Below, piece by piece: positions 15,929 through 19,772 of a DNA stretch of 19,772 nt. The notes below the pieces were generated by a model. It ran no database searches. It was not told the DNA's origin and worked only from the letters and a program-made list of their open reading frames with translations. The translations under genes were made by a program, and so were the position numbers. Source of the DNA: SKW197 sp049970095 (GTDB lineage Archaea; Thermoplasmatota; Thermoplasmata; Lutacidiplasmatales; SKW197); assembly GCA_049970095.1 (NCBI GenBank), contig JBMFNP010000030.1:1-19772 (forward strand), in the 5' to 3' direction. Numbering within the stretch: the first letter of the stretch is position 1; the number at the start of each line of letters is the position of its first letter.

Positions 15929-16936
15929 ATGGTAAAGAATTTTGAGAAAGAGTATGAACTTGCAAAAGAATATCATGAAAAAGGAAACTCAAGAAAAGCA
16001 TTGGAAATCATCAAAAAAATGAAGCGCAGATGTATAGATAAAAAGAATTTATGCGAACTTATGGTGTTTGAAGGCAGAATTAGATATGACAATAACCAGT
16101 GGAGAAAGGGAATAAAGATATTAGAACGAGCAATCCAAGAATGCGAAGAACCATTTGTTAAAGTGAAGGCTCTTCATGAACTGGCAAGATGTTACTGGAG
16201 AATTGGAATGGTTGAGGAGGCTGTTGAGAATCTTACAGCATCTGCAGCGGAACTTTCAAAAATTGAGGAGAAGGCACTTGTAGGCGAAAGCAACATTAAC
16301 CTTGCGAATGTTTACCTTACGATGGGAGAATACAAGAGCGCAATCTGCCATTATGAAATTGCAATAAAAAAACTTACAGAGTGCGGCGACGAATATAGGC
16401 TGGCTAGAGCCTACAATAACATTGGAGAGGCTTACAAACTGCAGGGAAATATTCCGGAGGCAATCCATAACTATCTCAAATCCCAGGAACTCGGGAAAAA
16501 ATCAGGTAACATAAGGATCTGGGGCTACGCAACCGAGAATCTTGCTGAGTGCTATGCAAAGCTAAAGGATTTTGAAAAGGCAATTGAGAACGCAGAACAG
16601 GCACTGGAATATTTCAGAAAGTGCAAGGACATCATGATGGAGGGTACAACCTATATGGCTTTTGGCATCATCTATAGAGAACGCAAAAATTTTGAAAAGG
16701 CAGAAAATTACTTCAAAAAATGTTTCACCTGCTATAGAAAGAGCGGGGGCCCCAGTGAACTTATAGTTTCATACATGGAGTACGCGCAGATGCTGTGCAA
16801 AATGGAGAAGTACGGTGCTGCGGTAAAATATCTCAAAAAAGCAGAGAAAATTGCAATAAAAATCAAGGCACCCAGTTTGGTAGAAAACATAAGAAAAGAG
16901 ATAAGAAAATGTGCCACAATGGGAGAATTGGGATAA
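15929..16936 (+). CDS. TPR-repeat protein
   Basis: 335 residues made almost entirely of tetratricopeptide repeats, about eight units. Typical units read GNSRKALEIIKKMKR, GEYKSAICHYEIAIKKL, GNIPEAIHNYLKSQELGKK and KDFEKAIENAEQALEYFRK. There is no signal peptide, enzymatic motif or extra domain, so it should be a cytoplasmic protein-binding scaffold or sensor. The repeat style resembles the TPR part of the STAND ATPase encoded at 3390-5978, but without the ATPase. The next gene, encoding a membrane protein, starts at or just after its stop, suggesting that the pair acts together at the membrane. Confidence 0.88.
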   Translation: MVKNFEKEYELAKEYHEKGNSRKALEIIKKMKRRCIDKKNLCELMVFEGRIRYDNNQWRKGIKILERAIQECEEPFVKVKALHELARCYWRIGMVEEAVENLTASAAELSKIEEKALVGESNINLANVYLTMGEYKSAICHYEIAIKKLTECGDEYRLARAYNNIGEAYKLQGNIPEAIHNYLKSQELGKKSGNIRIWGYATENLAECYAKLKDFEKAIENAEQALEYFRKCKDIMMEGTTYMAFGIIYRERKNFEKAENYFKKCFTCYRKSGGPSELIVSYMEYAQMLCKMEKYGAAVKYLKKAEKIAIKIKAPSLVENIRKEIRKCATMGELG

Positions 16937-16964
16937 CTTGGAGTATGCAGAAGTAAAAGATCTA

Positions 16965-17585
16965 ATGGAACTGTTTGCACTGGTACTTTCAATCTTCCTT
17001 GCAATACTCATGGGTATCTATATCAGAAAAAATAAACCACACATCACATTCTGGTTTTTTGCATGGGTGATCATTTCCATAAGAACTTATATGTCCATCC
17101 TTGAGCCAATAACTGGAATTCCACACGCACTCATTTTCGGATTTGTGCGTGATGTTCTCATTGTTATTGCAGATCTCCTGTTTCTTGTGGGAATTTGTTA
17201 TCTGCTTGGACTTGGCAGGGAATACAAGCATTACATTCCTGCATTGTTCTTTTTTACACATATTGGAATTTCTGGCATCCTTTATTTATTTCTTGATAGT
17301 TTGTTGTTAGGTGCCGCATTCACAAATCTTTTTACAAACCCTGTACTCCTTTTTCTCGTGTTTTATTTTTTCAACGAAGGCGCAATCAGAAGCCACACAC
17401 ATTCTCTCAGGTTAATTAGCATTGGTTTCCTCCTTTGGGGCATAGACTTTGTTATTTTTGGACCCTTATATTATGGCGCAGGATATCAGTTTGCGGGAAT
17501 GTGTGGGTGGACCATAGGATTTATTGCGAGAACAGTCATACTTGGGGGATTCCTGCTTCTGGCTCCCACAAAGAAGATGGTATAA
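16965..17585 (+). CDS. Multi-spanning membrane protein, seven-helix sensor-like
   Basis: About 206 residues with some six to seven hydrophobic spans and few charged residues outside short loops. Spans begin at MELFALVLSIFLAILMG and end near FIARTVILGGFLLLA. I recognise no catalytic motif. The layout resembles the membrane sensor modules that sit before PAS or histidine-kinase domains in some archaea, but here no signalling domain follows. The start is uncertain: GTG 16911 would overlap the TPR gene by 26 bases, TTG 16938 has GGGAT four bases upstream, and ATG 16965 begins directly with the first span. Cotranscription with the TPR gene is likely. Its stop is one base from that of the converging agmatinase gene. 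Confidence 0.7.
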   Translation: MELFALVLSIFLAILMGIYIRKNKPHITFWFFAWVIISIRTYMSILEPITGIPHALIFGFVRDVLIVIADLLFLVGICYLLGLGREYKHYIPALFFFTHIGISGILYLFLDSLLLGAAFTNLFTNPVLLFLVFYFFNEGAIRSHTHSLRLISIGFLLWGIDFVIFGPLYYGAGYQFAGMCGWTIGFIARTVILGGFLLLAPTKKMV

Positions 17586-17586
17586 T

Positions 17587-18441
17587 TCAGAGTTTCTTTA
17601 GGGACCATACTTCTGCAATTACCTCACGAACAAGTCGCGCAGCAAGTGCAGAGGTATTTCCATTATCATAGGGTGGTGAAACCTCAACCACATCAAAGCC
17701 AGCGAGTTTAGGTGCGAGGAAATGAATGAGCTTCTTCACCTGCAAAGGAGTAAGCCCGAAAGGTTCTGGGGTTCCAGTACCTGGTGCATATGCAGGATCT
17801 ATTCCATCAATATCCAGCGTCAAATAAATCCGTTCACATTTCAGAATATTCATCACTTTTTTCGCAATGCTTTCAATCCCTTCTTCATGCACCTGGAACG
17901 CATCAATGTACTGCACTTTTGGCTTTGTCTCAACCTCCTCCCTTGAAATTGAGCGGATGCCCAGACATACCACATTCTCAGCACCTGCAATTTCATATAA
18001 TCTTCTAGAGACACATGCATGGTTGTTTTTTGAGTTCATGTAGGTATCACGGAAGTCTAGGTGGGCATCCACTGTGAGGAAACCCGTATTTTTGAATGCC
18101 CTTGCAACTCCGATTGTGAGTGAATGCTCGCCACCCAGAACTATCGGGAATTTGCCTGACGCAACAATCTTCTCAGTACTCTGCCTCACTTCTTCCACCA
18201 TTTCATCCACACTTCCAAATTCTTCAAGATTTCCCAGGTCGCACACAGGAACTTCTGTCAGGTCAATATTGTGTTCAAATAGAAAAGTTTCAAAGTTGTA
18301 TGAGTGTTCTCTAATAGCATTGGGTGCAAACCTTGCGCCAGGGCGGAAAGAAGTGGTCCTGTCAAAAGGAACACCAAAAATTACGAAGCTGGCCTCTTCG
18401 TATTCTGAATTTGCGTCTGCAAATTTAAGAAGGGATTGCAT
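17587..18441 (-). CDS. speB: Agmatinase (ureohydrolase family)
   Basis: 284 residues with all ureohydrolase signatures: GGEHS (103-107), DAHLDFRD (125-132), H141, DIDGIDPAYAPGTGTPEPFG (from 210) and E226. These residues hold the binuclear manganese centre. Agmatinase converts agmatine to putrescine and urea. In some archaea a close homologue acts on N1-aminopropylagmatine to give spermidine, and sequence alone does not separate them. It starts two bases after the aIF5A stop, so both are one operon. The link makes sense: spermidine supplies the aminobutyl group that forms (deoxy)hypusine on aIF5A. Length and motifs are normal. Confidence 0.93.
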   Translation of the reverse strand: MQSLLKFADANSEYEEASFVIFGVPFDRTTSFRPGARFAPNAIREHSYNFETFLFEHNIDLTEVPVCDLGNLEEFGSVDEMVEEVRQSTEKIVASGKFPIVLGGEHSLTIGVARAFKNTGFLTVDAHLDFRDTYMNSKNNHACVSRRLYEIAGAENVVCLGIRSISREEVETKPKVQYIDAFQVHEEGIESIAKKVMNILKCERIYLTLDIDGIDPAYAPGTGTPEPFGLTPLQVKKLIHFLAPKLAGFDVVEVSPPYDNGNTSALAARLVREVIAEVWSLKKL

Positions 18442-18443
18442 AA

Positions 18444-18830
18444 TTAAATTCTCATGATTTTCCGCCTGCCCATTGTTTCTACATACTGGATTTCCTTGCC
18501 AGGTTCCATCTGGGATTTCATCTCCTCATCAATTGGAAGGGTGAATTGCTCGTAGGTTTGCATGTCCATGAGCTGCACTTCATTTCCTGTGATTGCGAGT
18601 ATCTGTGCGCTTCTTTTGTCAATAACTGGTACCTGAACCTTGTGTTTCACAGGGAACACTACACTTCTCTTTGATCCATCAAAAATTCCGACAGCGTCAA
18701 TCCTTGCTTTTGCTTCACCATGCTTTCCAGGTTTTGATGTCTGGATGCTCAGAATCTTACATGGTTCGTCATCTATTATTATGTACCTTCCTTCTTTCAG
18801 TTCCCTTACTTCCGCCTGTGTCCATGTCAT
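18444..18830 (-). CDS. Translation factor aIF5A
   Basis: 128 residues. The N-terminal SH3-like domain contains SKPGKHGEAKAR, whose K36 is the lysine converted to (deoxy)hypusine; the C-terminal OB domain ends GRRKIMRI. The protein helps the ribosome form difficult peptide bonds. The start at 18830 (MTWTQAEVRELKEGRYIIIDDEP) aligns with archaeal homologues as I recall them. A second ATG at 18845 would add five residues. GGGAT precedes 18830 on the minus strand, and a TATA-like AGTTAAAATA (18869-18860) lies about 34 bp upstream. It is the first gene of the aIF5A-agmatinase operon. Confidence 0.95.
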   Translation of the reverse strand: MTWTQAEVRELKEGRYIIIDDEPCKILSIQTSKPGKHGEAKARIDAVGIFDGSKRSVVFPVKHKVQVPVIDKRSAQILAITGNEVQLMDMQTYEQFTLPIDEEMKSQMEPGKEIQYVETMGRRKIMRI

Positions 18831-18859
18831 GCTAATCCCGCCCATACATTCCCTGGTTG

Positions 18860-18869
18860 TATTTTAACT
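18860..18869 (-). promoter_or_regulatory. Promoter of the aIF5A-agmatinase operon
   Basis: Read on the minus strand, AGTTAAAATA predicts initiation near 18838, giving a leader of about 8 bases. The element lies in the spacer shared with the small plus-strand ORF, where it might serve both directions. Confidence 0.42.
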
Positions 18870-18907
18870 TTTCTGAGTACTGGGAGTGGAGCACAAAACA
18901 GGCACTA

Positions 18908-19060
18908 ATGGATCTTATTGAAGGCATATATTTTAAGCTTGATGGAACCAATATGGCAAACCACACCCTTTCAAAAATAACACGGATTTTTTCGGCTTCA
19001 GATATGAGTGTCCTTCAAGAGGACCTGAGCCATCCATCCATAATCTTTGAAGTAAAATGA
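18908..19060 (+). CDS. Small hypothetical ORF, possibly the first half of a broken gene
   Basis: Starting at ATG 18908 it gives 50 residues, beginning MDLIEGIYFKLDGTNMANHT. It is open further upstream (to 18857), but that part looks non-coding. There is no signal peptide, membrane span or family I recognise. GTGGAG at 18888-18893 could be a weak ribosome site, although at 14 bases it is rather far. The stop overlaps the ATG of the next small ORF in an ATGA arrangement typical of coupled genes. Real coding status is uncertain; together with the next ORF it partly fills the 372-bp stretch between aIF5A and the methyltransferase. Confidence 0.4.
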   Translation: MDLIEGIYFKLDGTNMANHTLSKITRIFSASDMSVLQEDLSHPSIIFEVK

Positions 19061-19182
19061 CCTCAAAGACCCACAGGGTTGCAACAATTAAAGCAGGAAT
19101 GCTGAAGGGGGCTCCGATTGGTGTTTGGTTTAATGGAAATGAAATGATAAGGCTCCACCGAGAAGAAACCATGATGGAATGA
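19057..19182 (+). CDS. Small hypothetical ORF overlapping the previous one
   Basis: 41 residues: begins MTSKTHRVATIKAGMLKGA, then PIGVWFNGNEMIRLHREE. The composition looks protein-like (alternating hydrophobic residues, suggestive of beta strands), but I do not recognise it. It begins in the ATGA overlap with the preceding ORF, in a different frame. The two could be coupled genes or one gene of about 90 codons split by a frameshift. The methyltransferase TATA box follows directly after its stop. Confidence 0.4.
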   Translation: MTSKTHRVATIKAGMLKGAPIGVWFNGNEMIRLHREETMME

Positions 19183-19189
19183 GGTAAAA

Positions 19190-19197
19190 TTTAAAAT
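19190..19197 (+). promoter_or_regulatory. TATA box of the methyltransferase gene
   Basis: TTTAAAAT is centred about 24 bp before GTG 19218 and 36 bp before ATG 19230. The spacing fits either a leaderless GTG start or a 10-base leader to the ATG. Confidence 0.5.
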
Positions 19198-19229
19198 AAG
19201 TGTTGCATTTTAAATTAGTGAGACCAAAA

Positions 19230-19772
19230 ATGGAACCAAAAGACTATAAAAATAGAAGTTATCTTTCAGCCATTGAAGCTGCTAAATTTTTAGGCATTAC
19301 TGTTGAGGCTCTTCACAAACTTGTAAATAAACAGATTATTAAACCACAAATTGCTGCAAGTGGGCAAATGCGTTTTGATTTAAACGAGATAAAAAAGTAT
19401 GAGGAAAAATTTAAACCGAAAGTTCAGACAGACAAACTAGTGGATAAAGTAAATATTATGGAGATCAATGGGACACACCAAAAGATTCTTGTCAAAAATT
19501 CTATGAAAATGGACGATTTGCCAGATAACAGCATTCATCTAATGATTACATCTCCTCCATATTTTGATACAAAGATGTATTCAAGAGAGCCTATTGAAGG
19601 CGACCTTGGAAATATTCATGATGTTAATGAGTGGTTTGAGAGAATAAGCGAAGTTTGGAAAGAAGTTTTTAGGGTTTTACAACATGGAAGAAAGGCATTT
19701 ATAAATATAATGAACCTTCCTATCAGACTTGAAAATGGTGGTTTTAGAACCTTGAATTTAGTAGGGAGAACA
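19230..19772 (+). CDS. DNA methyltransferase with N-terminal helix-turn-helix, cut by the window edge
   Basis: The first 181 residues are visible and no stop is reached. Residues about 11-57 (YLSAIEAAKFLGITVEALHK, then GQMRFDLNEIKKY) match the MerR/excisionase-type helix-turn-helix, which binds DNA. From about 85 the sequence is an amino-methyltransferase: LMITSPPYFD, with TSPPY at 107-111, is the catalytic motif IV of N4-cytosine/N6-adenine enzymes. The SPPY form is more often seen in N4-cytosine enzymes. ILVKNSMKMDDLPDNSIHL before it and EVWKEVFRVLQHGRKAFINI after it are typical of the beta-type order. It could be part of a restriction-modification system or an orphan. The region is AT-rich (about 32% GC against about 43% in DP2), suggesting transfer. 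GTG 19218, four codons upstream in frame, is the alternative start. Confidence 0.88.
   Translation, partial: MEPKDYKNRSYLSAIEAAKFLGITVEALHKLVNKQIIKPQIAASGQMRFDLNEIKKYEEKFKPKVQTDKLVDKVNIMEINGTHQKILVKNSMKMDDLPDNSIHLMITSPPYFDTKMYSREPIEGDLGNIHDVNEWFERISEVWKEVFRVLQHGRKAFINIMNLPIRLENGGFRTLNLVGRT

Overview
The window reads as a chromosomal segment of a euryarchaeon, possibly of the Thermoplasmata or a relative. The strongest markers are the large subunit of the D-family DNA polymerase (absent from Crenarchaeota), a type II archaeal glyceraldehyde-3-phosphate dehydrogenase, an archaeal MBF1 with its zinc ribbon, and aIF5A next to an agmatinase-family enzyme. Promoters are archaeal: TATA boxes such as TTTAAAA or TTTATATA lie about 25-28 bp upstream of starts, several of them fitting leaderless mRNAs. 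Operon-internal genes carry GGTG/GAGGTG ribosome sites. The lineage is inferred from gene content and recall only.

Layout: (1) 1-2968, AT-rich (about 33% GC in hand-counted lines): a possible divergent gene start, a radical SAM/SPASM-like protein with a damaged or unusual 5' end, and a coupled ABC exporter. Together they look like a peptide-modification (RiPP-like) and export operon. (2) 2969-3389: remnant of a DDE transposase. (3) 3390-6208: a large STAND-type ATPase with TPRs, translationally coupled to a small helical protein. (4) 6252-7773: MBF1 and gap2, converging with one base between stop codons. (5) 7950-9851: a secreted modular peptidoglycan-hydrolase-like protein (glucosaminidase, SH3b, cysteine amidase, two SH3b), preceded by a perfect 16-bp tandem repeat. 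(6) 10005-12370: a DUF350-like membrane protein, a surface protein with a lamin-tail-like domain, and a creatininase-family hydrolase. (7) 12446-15868: intein-free DP2. (8) 15929-17585: a TPR protein coupled to a multi-spanning membrane protein. (9) 17587-18830, minus strand: aIF5A then agmatinase, converging with the membrane gene with one base between stops. (10) 18846-19217: two tiny overlapping ORFs. (11) From 19230 to the edge, AT-rich again (about 32% GC): the start of a DNA methyltransferase with an N-terminal MerR/excisionase-like helix-turn-helix.

The centre is mostly housekeeping (replication, translation, glycolysis) at about 43% GC in sampled DP2 lines. Both ends carry AT-rich accessory genes (maturase/exporter with an IS remnant; methyltransferase), consistent with transfer into flexible sites. 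The most interesting candidates are the secreted murein-hydrolase-like protein in an archaeon expected to lack murein, and the radical SAM/ABC pair whose first iron-sulfur cysteine lies upstream of the first ATG.
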